From: an uncultured Bacteroidia bacterium
Lineage (GTDB): Bacteria > Bacteroidota > Bacteroidia > Bacteroidales > Prolixibacteraceae
Assembly (NCBI GenBank): GCA_903905505.1
Contig: CAIVGL010000004.1
Span: forward strand, 62,001-126,000
DNA length: 64,000 nucleotides
Direction of reading: 5' to 3'
Numbering within the stretch: the first letter of the stretch is position 1; each line of letters begins with the position of its first letter. Below the pieces are notes generated by a model. That model was not told the origin of the DNA. It saw only the letters and a list, made by a program, of their open reading frames with translations, and ran no database searches. This document shows positions 7,400 through 18,000 of this stretch, in pieces. Both the position numbers and the translations under genes were made by a program.

Positions 7400-10075
7400 T
7401 TAATCCTTATCATCTTTCGAATCGCCACTATATCTTGATGGGTAAGCGGCCTTCCCTTTCATCGCATACCAGATAATTCGATTGAATAAATCGTCGTCGC
7501 CTGTATCGATATAATCGAACTGAGGCTCCATGCTTTTGCGAGCATAGTGAAGCGCTTTCCCTTTTAATTCAGCCAGACTTTTGTTCATCTCGTTTAATGG
7601 AACCTGATTTGGCACTGAGTTAAATGGTGTAAAGTCAGGAACAGAAGTGAAGCAGTCGAACATTGGCATCGCTGTTGCATCGCTAATATTCATGGGTGAC
7701 ATGCCCAAAATCTGTTCGATAGTCCGAACCATAGATACTTGATTATAGTTTGTGCTTACCGTTTTCTTTAATTTTGAATAGGCACTAACAACCGATCCAA
7801 CAGTACGATAAGCCGACACATGATCCCAGCCATCTTGGGAATCATCCTCGGTAGTTAAGATGACAGTATTTTTCCAAAATTTACTTTTCGAAATCGCTTC
7901 GATAATCTTACCCACTGCTAAGTCATTGTCAGCAACCATAGCTCGAGGGGTTGGAACACCGGGACGAGTACCAGCGGTATGATCGGCTGAAAGGGCAATC
8001 ACCATGAGTTCAGGCCACTGATCACCTTCATTTTGATCGCAAGTTTTTAGTTCATTGATAAATGCTTGTGCCCGCAAAACATCAGGTATTTTATGAGTTG
8101 CAGAGCCAGGAAAGGTTTGACTTAAGATTTTTTCGACAGGCTTAATGGTCGTCGTATTTTTAAACTTCAGCGACTCGCCCTTTAGAAATCCATTATATGA
8201 CGAACTCCAGGTGACATCTTTATCCAATTCTACATCGCAGGCCTCTCCATAAATTCGCACACTCTTGCCATGCTTAATCGCGTTATCCCAGATAAATCCG
8301 GTTGGCGCATAAACCAAAGCATCGCGCTGCACATGAGGATAGCTGCGAATCCAAGCCCGAACATTTTTCTCTACATAATCGGTTACAATACCCATATCAG
8401 TCCATTGATGACCTTCGCCAGAGCATTTTCCTGAAGCATGGTAATTGTCGAGAAGCGAGAATTCATCACATAGCTTATGCATATTAGGAGTGATCTTCTT
8501 TCCAAATACACAAAGGGCAGAATCGCCATTTCCAGCAGGCATATCTCCAAGAACCTGATCGTATGTACGATTTTCTTTGATGATATATACCACATGTTTA
8601 AAGACCGACGGCTCACCAATGCGGAGCGGGACAGGGACGGGTGCTTGATTTTTACGAGGCAACTTATCGGTTAATGCGAGTCGGAATAGCTGATTGGTCT
8701 CCTCCACTTTGGTAGTGTATTTTTCCAACTGCGCCTTATCTGGCACGGGGATAATTGACACAGAGGCCATCATCCGATGCGCAGTATAGACTGTTTTTGT
8801 GGTTTTTTCAGATGCATTAGGTGTTCGCGATCCTTCGGCTTCGATATTTGCGACAAACAGCAGACTATCCCGATAAACAGCCACACCACCCGGATAAGCT
8901 CCAGTTGGTATAAACCCTTTTACCTTGCTAGAGTTCTCCGAAGATACCGTAGAGGCCTGCTTTCCCAACCTCACCACTGCCAAAGCATTATCCATTCCAT
9001 TGGCAACATAAAGTATTTTTCCATCTTTAGAAACACCTAATCCATTTGGGGAATCTCCAAAATATTTATTCTTACCCTCCGACAGTCGCACCGAAATATT
9101 TTCCGACACTTGGTCATCCGAAGTCCCAATAACTGATACGTTATCACTATTGGCATTCGCCACAAAAATATATTTCTGATCGGCTGACGCCACAACATCA
9201 CCTGGATGAAGTCCAACGACAACATCTTTTAATTTCTTTCCGGATACTGGATCCAATACCGTGACAGACCCTTCTCGAGTTGCTCCAGTTCTTGGATCAA
9301 CTTTAGCTAAGCCCCAAGGAACACCTGCGACATTCGGGTCAGAAGCCTCTGGCGTTGATCCAGCCCAATTCGTAACATAAAGTTTACCATTCGCCTGAGC
9401 GATACCAAATGGGGCAACGCCAACTTCCGTTGACCAGATTACTTCGCCCGTCAGAACATTCAATTTCTGAACGACATTATTCCCATTTAGAACGACCGTT
9501 AAAACAGGAACACCACCTTCGACGGCCACAATTAGCTCATTCGGCAAGGCACTCTCTGCAGGCTTAACGGCTTCAAAAAATATGGTTTTTATGATTTTTA
9601 TCTTCTTCCCATCCCAGCTTGCTCTAACCACTGCCGACTTACTCGATTTCACAACAGCACTCCAATACAATTCGTAGCTATCACCCGTTTTAAGCCAAGC
9701 AATTCCAGAATAGGTATTGATCAGATTATCCTTAACTGCGGGGGCTCTTAAAAGAAGACGATTGGCAATTTTCTTTGTTTTTGGATCGATAATTACAACC
9801 GAATATCGACCTTCGACAGCGATCCACATCCCATCGGGAGAGACGGCACAATCGAGCGCATGATTTTCATCCCCTTGATCGCCATAATAAACTTGCTCTC
9901 CAGCAGGGTCTATCCAACGATTATAGGGCATAGCAACAGGCAAGGTTGTTTCACTAAGTGTACTAGCTTCATAAGAAGTTCTAAATTTTTGCTGCTTAGC
10001 AGTCTGTTTCTGGGACTGTGAGAAACCGGAAAAAATTGAACAAGTGATAAGAATCAGCGTGAAGGTTAATTTCAT
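7400..10075 (-). CDS. Secreted beta-propeller plus phosphoesterase-family protein
   Basis: The start is placed at the ATG at 10075 because it opens a clean signal peptide (MKLTFTLILITCSIFSGFSQ). A longer in-frame start would overlap the upstream gene. The mature protein of about 870 residues has two parts. Residues of about 40-460 form a YncE/YVTN-type propeller with repeated blades such as ADQKYIFVANANSDNVSV and DGKILYVANGMDNALAV. From about 500, YIIKENRTYDQVLGD begins a phosphoesterase domain of the acid phosphatase/phospholipase C group (PF04185 type), with SGEGHQW and TTEDDSQDGWDHVSAYRT carrying likely metal ligands. It would act in the periplasm or outside the cell on a phosphoester. Its substrate is unknown. 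It is the last of three minus-strand genes after the esterase and the GH106-like enzyme. Confidence 0.88.
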   Translation of the reverse strand: MKLTFTLILITCSIFSGFSQSQKQTAKQQKFRTSYEASTLSETTLPVAMPYNRWIDPAGEQVYYGDQGDENHALDCAVSPDGMWIAVEGRYSVVIIDPKTKKIANRLLLRAPAVKDNLINTYSGIAWLKTGDSYELYWSAVVKSSKSAVVRASWDGKKIKIIKTIFFEAVKPAESALPNELIVAVEGGVPVLTVVLNGNNVVQKLNVLTGEVIWSTEVGVAPFGIAQANGKLYVTNWAGSTPEASDPNVAGVPWGLAKVDPRTGATREGSVTVLDPVSGKKLKDVVVGLHPGDVVASADQKYIFVANANSDNVSVIGTSDDQVSENISVRLSEGKNKYFGDSPNGLGVSKDGKILYVANGMDNALAVVRLGKQASTVSSENSSKVKGFIPTGAYPGGVAVYRDSLLFVANIEAEGSRTPNASEKTTKTVYTAHRMMASVSIIPVPDKAQLEKYTTKVEETNQLFRLALTDKLPRKNQAPVPVPLRIGEPSVFKHVVYIIKENRTYDQVLGDMPAGNGDSALCVFGKKITPNMHKLCDEFSLLDNYHASGKCSGEGHQWTDMGIVTDYVEKNVRAWIRSYPHVQRDALVYAPTGFIWDNAIKHGKSVRIYGEACDVELDKDVTWSSSYNGFLKGESLKFKNTTTIKPVEKILSQTFPGSATHKIPDVLRAQAFINELKTCDQNEGDQWPELMVIALSADHTAGTRPGVPTPRAMVADNDLAVGKIIEAISKSKFWKNTVILTTEDDSQDGWDHVSAYRTVGSVVSAYSKLKKTVSTNYNQVSMVRTIEQILGMSPMNISDATAMPMFDCFTSVPDFTPFNSVPNQVPLNEMNKSLAELKGKALHYARKSMEPQFDYIDTGDDDLFNRIIWYAMKGKAAYPSRYSGDSKDDKD

Positions 10076-10121
10076 AGTTGGGGTTTTTATATTCGTGGTG
10101 AATTTAACAAGAAAAACTAAA

Positions 10122-11636
10122 TCAATGTTGAGAAGCCTTTTCAGCAATCATATTCAACACCGCTTTATCACTCCACTCGGCACAATGACCAGCCATGGCG
10201 GTAAATGAAATTTTCGCATCAGATTTTGGATTCTCTGTCTTATCGAGATAAATCTTTAAGAAACGAGTCGCTACATTAGAATATAATCCATCGCTATCGC
10301 CGCTCCATATCCAGATCTTACCTTGTAGTTTAGGTCCGAGGACAGACCAGTTTTTTTGAAGGACTTTTTTGAGATCATATTTTTCCCATTGCTTAGCAAT
10401 GGCATGATCAATCTTGCCCGTAATCGGATCTATCATTAAAGTTGGAAGTCCATCTTTACCTCTTGGACCAAATACGGCATTATATGATCCAAACTGATTA
10501 CCTGAAATTGCATACGTGTTGGTTTGACTTATTACATTTTCATCTTCGATAGCCTCTTTCATCGAACCGCGGGGCTCATCATAAATGGTGCGCGACTCAG
10601 GTTGAAGGTAACCAAACCGATTGTAGAATGCACTCTCATCATGGTAAATGTCGATTAATCCATAGTGTTCAAAATCTACTGGATCTGGGCTGTAAGACCA
10701 GGTTCCATTGAAGAAATCGGGATAAAAAATTTGTAAACCTAAGACCACCCATCCTCCAGTAGAGGCCCCAGCAAGAAATCGTTTGCCAGAATCTTTCTTG
10801 TAGTGTACTTGTTTTTCAATTTCAGGTATTAACTCTTCTGTTAACGCTTGTCCACAAGGTCCGTTATTTTCAGAATCAACTTGATATGAATCGCCATAAG
10901 GCCCTTGAGAATCCACGAAGACATAAATAATCTGTGGAGTACCTTTTGCAAACCACCAATCCATAAAATCTTTATTCTTGACCATACCATTCACCCCATC
11001 ATAGCGACCATTGATGCCCGGAACACGGTAGCAAATAGGGTACGACTTACCTGGATTATCAAAATAGCTCGCAGGAAGAAGGACAGATGCTTTTAATTCA
11101 CGTGGTCGTTTCCAAAAATCAGATAAAAGCTTGCTTTTAAGAATAACTGTCTTGACAAATTTATGCTCAACAATTTCAAATGGAGGTATAATGGTTTTAA
11201 GTTTAAGAGCGGCATGAGCACCATTCACCAGATTAACTGAATCAACCGTACTATAGATATTGCCAGGTATATCTGCTTGACCATCATCGACATTCTGTTT
11301 ATAAATCACTTGACAATACACTTTTTTTGTTGTCTTCAAAAAGTCGGCTTCGATGTTGGTATGAAGCACGCTATTCGAGGCGATATCTAGCTCAAAAGGT
11401 TGAGACAAATTCCAATCTTTCGGGTTTATCCCCATCACAAACACTGAACTATTGCGTGGTTCTTTATGACTATTTGTTCCCACATAAAGCAAGATACGAC
11501 CACCCTTGATAAATGCGGAACGAACCTCCTTTGAGACACTGATTTTTACCTTTACATGGGGCAATTGAACAGGTGCGGGGTTTGCAAAAAGCAACGATTG
11601 AGAAAGGACAAGAGCAAAAATCAAAAGCGTTTTCAT
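10122..11636 (-). CDS. Secreted alpha/beta-hydrolase esterase (esterase D-like)
   Basis: This 504-residue protein begins with a signal peptide (cleavage near residue 20, LLFANPAP). An N-terminal beta-rich domain (about 25-150) precedes an alpha/beta-hydrolase domain. The nucleophile is in the elbow GASTGGW (Ser292), and His484 in AGHCAEW near the C-terminus completes a likely triad. The block SYSPDPVDF follows the nucleophile as in esterase-D-type proteins. It lies 22 bases after the GH106-like gene (next ATG form) and 46 bases before the propeller-phosphoesterase, so the three probably form one transcript. The likely role is removal of ester substituents (acetyl, feruloyl or similar) from a polysaccharide, inferred from context. 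Confidence 0.85.
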   Translation of the reverse strand: MKTLLIFALVLSQSLLFANPAPVQLPHVKVKISVSKEVRSAFIKGGRILLYVGTNSHKEPRNSSVFVMGINPKDWNLSQPFELDIASNSVLHTNIEADFLKTTKKVYCQVIYKQNVDDGQADIPGNIYSTVDSVNLVNGAHAALKLKTIIPPFEIVEHKFVKTVILKSKLLSDFWKRPRELKASVLLPASYFDNPGKSYPICYRVPGINGRYDGVNGMVKNKDFMDWWFAKGTPQIIYVFVDSQGPYGDSYQVDSENNGPCGQALTEELIPEIEKQVHYKKDSGKRFLAGASTGGWVVLGLQIFYPDFFNGTWSYSPDPVDFEHYGLIDIYHDESAFYNRFGYLQPESRTIYDEPRGSMKEAIEDENVISQTNTYAISGNQFGSYNAVFGPRGKDGLPTLMIDPITGKIDHAIAKQWEKYDLKKVLQKNWSVLGPKLQGKIWIWSGDSDGLYSNVATRFLKIYLDKTENPKSDAKISFTAMAGHCAEWSDKAVLNMIAEKASQH

Positions 11637-11658
11637 AAAATCTGATTATTGAGATATA

Positions 11659-14600
11659 TTATTTAATAGTCATTATCTTAGAAGGAACAATACGAACTGG
11701 GCCTATTAATCCAGAGACTGGCAAGGCTTTAAAGCCAAACTCACGAGGATTCTCCGGATTTTTTGCTGCACTACCAAATCGAGGAATCAATTCAGCTGGA
11801 ATTGCGGGAGGCTCTTTCATCGCAGAGATTCGATTGATTAAAGTGTTTGTCACCAAAACAACCAATTTATTCTCTCCCTTTTTGACTGCCTTAGTAGCAT
11901 CTAATTGCTGTCCGTGCATCCATACAATGCCGAGATTCTGATCGTTCAGGATCACTTCGGCGACTTCACCAACCTTCCCCAAATCTAACTTTAATTGAAG
12001 GTCTTTGGAGAAATACTCGTCAGTCAAATTGAAACTTATCTCATACCGTCCTGTCCCACTGAAATTTCGGGTCTCAGCGCTCGCAGTCCAAGAGGTTAAG
12101 AATTCCAGTTTCTTGGTAGCGGATTGATTTTGTTGATCCGGAAGGGTTAAGCTCCAAGTTCCAGAAACATTATAAACAGCTGGAATACCGGTCATGTTAG
12201 TGCTTACTGTTTTTGAAGCACCCTTAGAGATTAAGGTTGACGAATAGTTACCATTCTGAGTAGCCACGGCCTGAAGTTGATTTGTTCCAGACGCCCGAAC
12301 CTCTGTAAGATTTGAATTGGCGAGATATTGTTCAGGCTGACCAGGCGAAAATTCCAAAAACAGCGATTCGAAAGGGGCTAGACTTAAAGGAACTTTGATT
12401 CCATCTTTGACCTCATTGAAATTCAGAACCGGGGTAATCTCACCAGTATAAGGATTCCATTTTCGGATTAGCTTATTGGATACCCTAAATATAACGGGGA
12501 TATTGCTCTGTTTATTTTGAACATTAGAAACAAAGTAAAAATCCTTATCCTCGATTTTACGGTGCATAAATGTTAGTCCATCATTCTTGCGCAACCCTTC
12601 CTCGATAAAGTCGATGCCAAAATCGGGAGCGATGTGTTTTCGAATAGTTTCTATGAATGGATCGAGAGAACTACTGCGTTTATCCCACCAGATTTGACGA
12701 TCGATCACATTTTTTAGTTGATAGGTTCCGCCTTTACCATAAGGATTCATCTTTATCCCCTCCACAATGCCAGGTCCAGAAAGACCATAAGGATCAATTG
12801 GCCTGCCCACTTCTGCCTTAGGCTTATTAAATAATCCGTTTGCTAACTCTTTAACCGCCTTGTCTGATTGAACATAATTAGTAAGCCCTGTTGACCGTTC
12901 TGGAATGCGTTCGAGTGCCAAAACAATTCCTCCCGACTCAACGTATTTCTCAATAAATTTTAGCGTCTTCAAAGGAATGGTCTCCACATTTGGAAGTATT
13001 AGCACCTTGTAATTTTGGTTTCTGATCTTAAGTTTTCCATCCTCAATCTTCGTCAAATTCTGCAGGGCATCATCGTTGATCAGGTCATAGTTATATCCAT
13101 TTGAGACCAATAACGTTCCTAGTTCACCCCAATTAAAATCGCGTGTCCAGCGGCGCATATTTAGTGCGTTAAGTGCCCATTGATTCGCAAGTGGTGAATA
13201 GAGCGCGATGTCGGCAGAGAAATCACCTTGACGCAATAGATAAGCACTTCGAGCAATATATTCGGCCAATTTCGGATAGTATTTCCACCACACATTCTGC
13301 GGTTGGATATACGCGGCAAAAGGGAGTGATCGAGTGGGAGAAACCTGATGTTCGGGAGAGAAATTAAAACCATGATTGTAAAATTTGGTAGCCCCAGCCA
13401 ATAGGTATCCATCGCTTGCAATTTTTAACTCTTCAAGGGTTTCGCGGTAACGCTCCCAATGAATAAAGGTATAAACCTCTGCTGACACCACTTTTCGTCC
13501 ATAGATATGAGCACCCGAGGCCACATATTGCTTAGGTCCAATACGGGTATCGAACCAGTCGGCTGCATCTTTCTCCCCTGCAGTGATCTCCATCTCTGGG
13601 ATATGCGACATTCCTGAAGCTTCAATATTATCGGTATTAAAGCCATACGCTTGAATTCGTCCTTGGATGTGATGAGACTCACACCATCCCAGAAAAGTTT
13701 TAAAAAAAGTATTTAAGCCGGTGTGGTGCAAGAACTCATTGACATCAAACCGAATTTTGGGAGTTACATCCCCTATTTCCCACCAGATTGCAGGAAGATA
13801 GGGTACTAAATCATATCCCTTTTCTTGTTTAAATGCTTCTAATAAGCCAGTCGACCAATTTAACCCACTTGACAAGTTTGCAAGTTCGAAGCTATCTGCA
13901 AAAAATGAGTCCACAGTCTTGCCAATCTCGTCTCCTAATGCATCTACAAACTTAGTCCCCAGATAGTCACAATAGTGTTCCATGGCTTGCTTATTAAAAT
14001 GATCCACCGCATTGCTGATTCCATTTTTCTTCAGCCAAAAAGCCATCAAACGCCACTCTCCAGCAGGTGCGGTCCAACTTAATTTCTTTCCTGACACTTT
14101 ACTGGTAAGGTTAACTAAACTGTTTTTTATGATTTTTCCATCTTTCCCTAGCTGACCAGCCACCACGGCCAAAAGGGTTTCGTGACCATCTAGCTGAGTA
14201 GAATGATGCTCCCACGATCGTTTTGTTTTAATAAGTTGATCGGGCAGATTGCCATTGAAAACCTGACCTCCTGATAGATCAACGAACGTAGGAACCATAT
14301 CTTTACTTTTCTCTTCCTCCTTCACCCAAGCACCACCAATGATCCATCCAGGCCCTCCAAAATTCAGCGAGACTTCCATATCCAAACGTTTGGCTTCCTT
14401 AACTGTATGTTTTAGCATCTCCATAAACTCGTCTGACAAGTATGAGATATTGCCTTTCTCATAAACCTCTGCCATTGAGATCTGCTCAACACCGCGGATA
14501 CCATGGCTTCGCATCTGCTCAAGTTCGTAGGTTATCTCTGCTTTAGAAAGCGGATTTCCAGGCCACCACCAACGGGTATGAGGCCAATAGTCTTTGGACG

Positions 14601-14706
14601 GATTTTGAAATGCTTGTTCAAGCGGAAGCGCTTTGGGAACGTCTTGTCCTTGCAACTGAAAGACAATACCCAAAAAACAGATCAGGATTAGAATAACCTT
14701 GTTCAT
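11659..14706 (-). CDS. GH106-like alpha-L-rhamnosidase, secreted
   Basis: This 1015-residue protein starts at the ATG at 14706 (signal peptide MNKVILILICFLGIVFQLQG). A TTG three codons upstream is a less likely start. The N-terminal signature HTRWWWPGNPLSK (about 43-55), the EQMRSHGIRGVEQ segment, and the C-terminal galactose-binding-like domain (ILNDQNLGIVWMHGQQLD, then GFKALPVSGLIGPVRI) are characteristic of glycosyl hydrolase family 106 and relatives. Known GH106 enzymes are calcium-dependent inverting alpha-L-rhamnosidases acting on rhamnogalacturonans and related polymers. Length is within the family range. It heads the minus-strand trio and is divergent from the plus-strand operon at 15025. 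Rhamnosidase activity is likely, but relatives include uncharacterised subfamilies. Confidence 0.85.
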   Translation of the reverse strand: MNKVILILICFLGIVFQLQGQDVPKALPLEQAFQNPSKDYWPHTRWWWPGNPLSKAEITYELEQMRSHGIRGVEQISMAEVYEKGNISYLSDEFMEMLKHTVKEAKRLDMEVSLNFGGPGWIIGGAWVKEEEKSKDMVPTFVDLSGGQVFNGNLPDQLIKTKRSWEHHSTQLDGHETLLAVVAGQLGKDGKIIKNSLVNLTSKVSGKKLSWTAPAGEWRLMAFWLKKNGISNAVDHFNKQAMEHYCDYLGTKFVDALGDEIGKTVDSFFADSFELANLSSGLNWSTGLLEAFKQEKGYDLVPYLPAIWWEIGDVTPKIRFDVNEFLHHTGLNTFFKTFLGWCESHHIQGRIQAYGFNTDNIEASGMSHIPEMEITAGEKDAADWFDTRIGPKQYVASGAHIYGRKVVSAEVYTFIHWERYRETLEELKIASDGYLLAGATKFYNHGFNFSPEHQVSPTRSLPFAAYIQPQNVWWKYYPKLAEYIARSAYLLRQGDFSADIALYSPLANQWALNALNMRRWTRDFNWGELGTLLVSNGYNYDLINDDALQNLTKIEDGKLKIRNQNYKVLILPNVETIPLKTLKFIEKYVESGGIVLALERIPERSTGLTNYVQSDKAVKELANGLFNKPKAEVGRPIDPYGLSGPGIVEGIKMNPYGKGGTYQLKNVIDRQIWWDKRSSSLDPFIETIRKHIAPDFGIDFIEEGLRKNDGLTFMHRKIEDKDFYFVSNVQNKQSNIPVIFRVSNKLIRKWNPYTGEITPVLNFNEVKDGIKVPLSLAPFESLFLEFSPGQPEQYLANSNLTEVRASGTNQLQAVATQNGNYSSTLISKGASKTVSTNMTGIPAVYNVSGTWSLTLPDQQNQSATKKLEFLTSWTASAETRNFSGTGRYEISFNLTDEYFSKDLQLKLDLGKVGEVAEVILNDQNLGIVWMHGQQLDATKAVKKGENKLVVLVTNTLINRISAMKEPPAIPAELIPRFGSAAKNPENPREFGFKALPVSGLIGPVRIVPSKIMTIK

Positions 14707-14943
14707 TTTATGCAATGTTAGAAGTTAGTTGGCTTAAAGTTGAGAATAATATCTTAATTTAGTCTTTTAGTTGTTTTACTTGCTATTAAATATCAGCCTC
14801 AACAACACAAAGTAATCAATTCTCCAAGTGAAACACTTCGGTTATTTTACCTCAATTCGATAGATATTTCGCTATTTTAGAGTTTTAATTCGTAAAACTT
14901 TCCTAAATTAGTTAAAAAACCATAGACAAAAGTCAAAAACCCA

Positions 14944-14975
14944 TTGTATTTAGTCCCCTAAAATAAATAGGTTTG
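14944..14975 (+). promoter_or_regulatory. Promoter of the plus-strand glycan operon
   Basis: TTG at 14944-14946, a 21-base spacer and TAGGTTTG at 14968-14975 fit the Bacteroidota promoter consensus. The predicted transcript start, around 14982, leaves a leader of about 43 bases before the ATG at 15025. The 318-base divergent gap (14707-15024) holds no other obvious feature; no equally good promoter was found for the minus-strand trio. Confidence 0.65.
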
Positions 14976-15024
14976 AATTCGACAACCGACAACTAACAGT
15001 ACTAAACTAACCTGCTTCTCAAAC

Positions 15025-18000
15025 ATGAAAAAAATTTTGGTCCGCAATTGCATCAAATTTTCCTCCTCGAGAATTAAGTTTCAACTTATTCTCTCTTTAA
15101 CTATCTTATTTACTGCGTCTATTTATGCGCAATCGACAACTCCTGCAAGAGATGGAAAGCTATTACATGGCGATAAATGGCTTCCATTTAGCTATCCTGC
15201 AAAAGCCGACTTTTATGTCTCTACAAATGGCAATGACAGCTGGAGTGGAACACTTTCTGAGCCGAATAGCACTAAAAGTGATGGACCGTTTCTAACGATA
15301 AAAAGAGCTCAAAAAGCTGTTAGAGATTTAAAATCGAAGGTATTCTTCCCTAAAGGCAAGCCGATCGAAAAACGATGGATCGGATCACCTCACCCCTTAG
15401 GAAGAGGGAAAGATATTCTTGTGTATATCCGTGAAGGACATTATAATTTAACTCAGCGTTTAGTTTTCGAACCTGCCGATGGTGGAGAGCGTGTTGAGAC
15501 AAACCTCCCCACTGGAGCTTTTGAATACCATAAACTAAAAGATCATTATGTCACCTATGCGGCCTATCCTGGAGAGAAACCAGTTATAACTGGAGAGCGC
15601 CCGATTACCAATTGGACCCAAAAAGGAAAAGTCTGGAGTGCCCATTTTGATGCAGACTCTTTAGCGATGCTTATCGCAAATGGCAAAAAACAAGTCTTAG
15701 CTCGTACACCCAACCAGGGCTATTTTGTCCCTCCTGTAATCTCAAAAAGCACAGAAGAGCTCTACTTTAAGAAGGGTGATCTTCTTCCTTGGAAAGACTT
15801 AACAGGCAATCGTGTTGTAATGCTTTTGCGCTGGCACACAGGTATCAATAGCTTCACTAAGATTGATACAAAGACAGGCGTAGCATCTCTCAAGGCCCCA
15901 CAAGAAGGGGTTATAATTGTCCCTCCACGATTCTATGTTGAAAATATTAAATCCCTTATGGATGCCCCAGGCGAATGGTTTTTCGACAAGAAATTAAAAG
16001 AGATCAGCTACCTTCCAACCAGCGATATTGCAAATCCAAACCTAGCCCAAGTTGGAGCACCGATGATCAATCAACTAGTCGAAGTAAGAGGTGAGCTTGG
16101 AAAACCAGTGAGAAATCTTCGCATCTATGGATTAACTTTTGAAGGGGCTATAACAGGCAACAATATCAGCAAAGGGAACTACGATGGCGTTGATGGATCG
16201 ACAGGGGTATTAGAAACTTCTAGCGCTTCAAGTAGTGCAATAAGTTATGAATATGCTCACGCCTGCGAATTTGCAGATGGTGAAGTACGCTCCTGCCTAG
16301 GAACTGGCATTACAGTAAAAAGAGGATGCTATCAAACTCAAATTCTTCGCAGTCGCTTTGAGACACTTGACGAAGGAGGGATCTATGCCAACGGCATTGC
16401 TAGGCCAGGTGATAGTGGTGACATCATCCGTGAAACATTTATTCAATACAATAAACTTTACGACTGCGGAGGGGTAAATATCCTTGCAAACAATACTTTA
16501 ATGACCAATATCTCTCATAACTACCTAACAAAAACCAGAGGTCGTTATGGTATCGATGTCGGTGGATGGTCGAACTTAGAAGAAGCTATCGATGGTGGAT
16601 ATGTGGTCGAGTATAATCACCTCGACGACGTACAACGAGATGCGGATGATTCGGGAGCGATCAAGACGGCTGGATTAACATTCAACTCGGTTATTCGCAA
16701 AAATCTTGTTCATGATGTAAGAGCGGGATTTTTTAATGATAACGTTGGATTCTGGTTCGACAACATGTCATCCCGATGGGTTTCTGAAGAGAACATCTAC
16801 TATAATCTCGAACAAGGTGAGATGAAGTTATGTGCGGCGATGATTGAAGACAATACCTATCAACGGAACTTCAAAATTGAGCCACCAATAAATGCACCGG
16901 AGACAATCATTGATGGTGATCCTAAGTTTCAGATCTCCGACTTGAAAATTGATGCGTCTTTAGTGACAAAATCAGGTGCGACAGAAGCAGGGAGCATTGT
17001 GCGAGTCTCGGCTACAGTGAGCAACAGCGGCTCAACGGGATCATCCCCGATTGAATTTTATTTAGATGGCAAGATCTATCAGCAGAAGCTCTTCCCTGTC
17101 ATTCGCAACAATCAACGAAAAATTGATTTTGAAATACGGATATATGATGCAGGAGAGCATAAAGTCGCGATTGGCTCATCGCCTTATCAGACAGTCAAAG
17201 TAGAAGGAGAAAAGCCTACTGTTGTATTTGAAAATTTTATCCTTTCTGAAGATCGCGCACTAAACGGGGAAGTTTTAAAAGCTACCGCGACAGCAAAAAA
17301 TCTAACTGGGAAAGTTCAAACGATCAATGCTCGTCTATTTATTGATCAAAAAAACACTCAAAATCAACCGCTCGAACTTAAAGAAAACGAATCAAAAGAG
17401 ATAAGTTTTATGCTTTCTTCTTCGATTGGAAATCATAAAGTTCGAATTGAAAATAGCACAGAGAAAACAGTTCAGATATTTGAATCTAGAACACTTGACT
17501 TATCAAAAGAAAAACTACTTCAATATTGCTCCGCTAAGGCTAAGCCATCTGAGATTTCAGCTGATGGGGCAACAAACAAATACAAGATCACGGCTAGTGG
17601 ATCAGATTTTTACCATGCTGAAGATTCATACGGAGCAGTCTATCTAAAAGGAGTCAAAGGGGACTTTGTAGCTACAGTAAAAATCACAGGCTTTAGCGAT
17701 CGCACCCACGAATGGTTCCGGTCTGGTCTGTTTGCACGTAACGACATCTCTCAGAGTTTCGATGTTCAACCCGGAAGCAAAGGGTCTGTCTTAGTCTTTG
17801 GCACACCTGGAAGAGCCGGTATTCAGTATGATGAGTTTGCCAATGGATGTATGCACAAAGCAAGCAGTCAGAATTTACCTGAGAATTCGAAGATGCCGTT
17901 ATACCTCAAGATGGTACGCCATGGGAATCATTTCAGTGGCTATATCAGTCTCGACGGTCAGAATTGGATTATCGAACGACATACTCAAGATATTCCAGAG

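Noticed and set aside
7400-10147. Start of the propeller-phosphoesterase at 10147
   Set aside because: It would overlap the esterase gene and adds 24 residues before a clear signal peptide; the ATG at 10075 is better.
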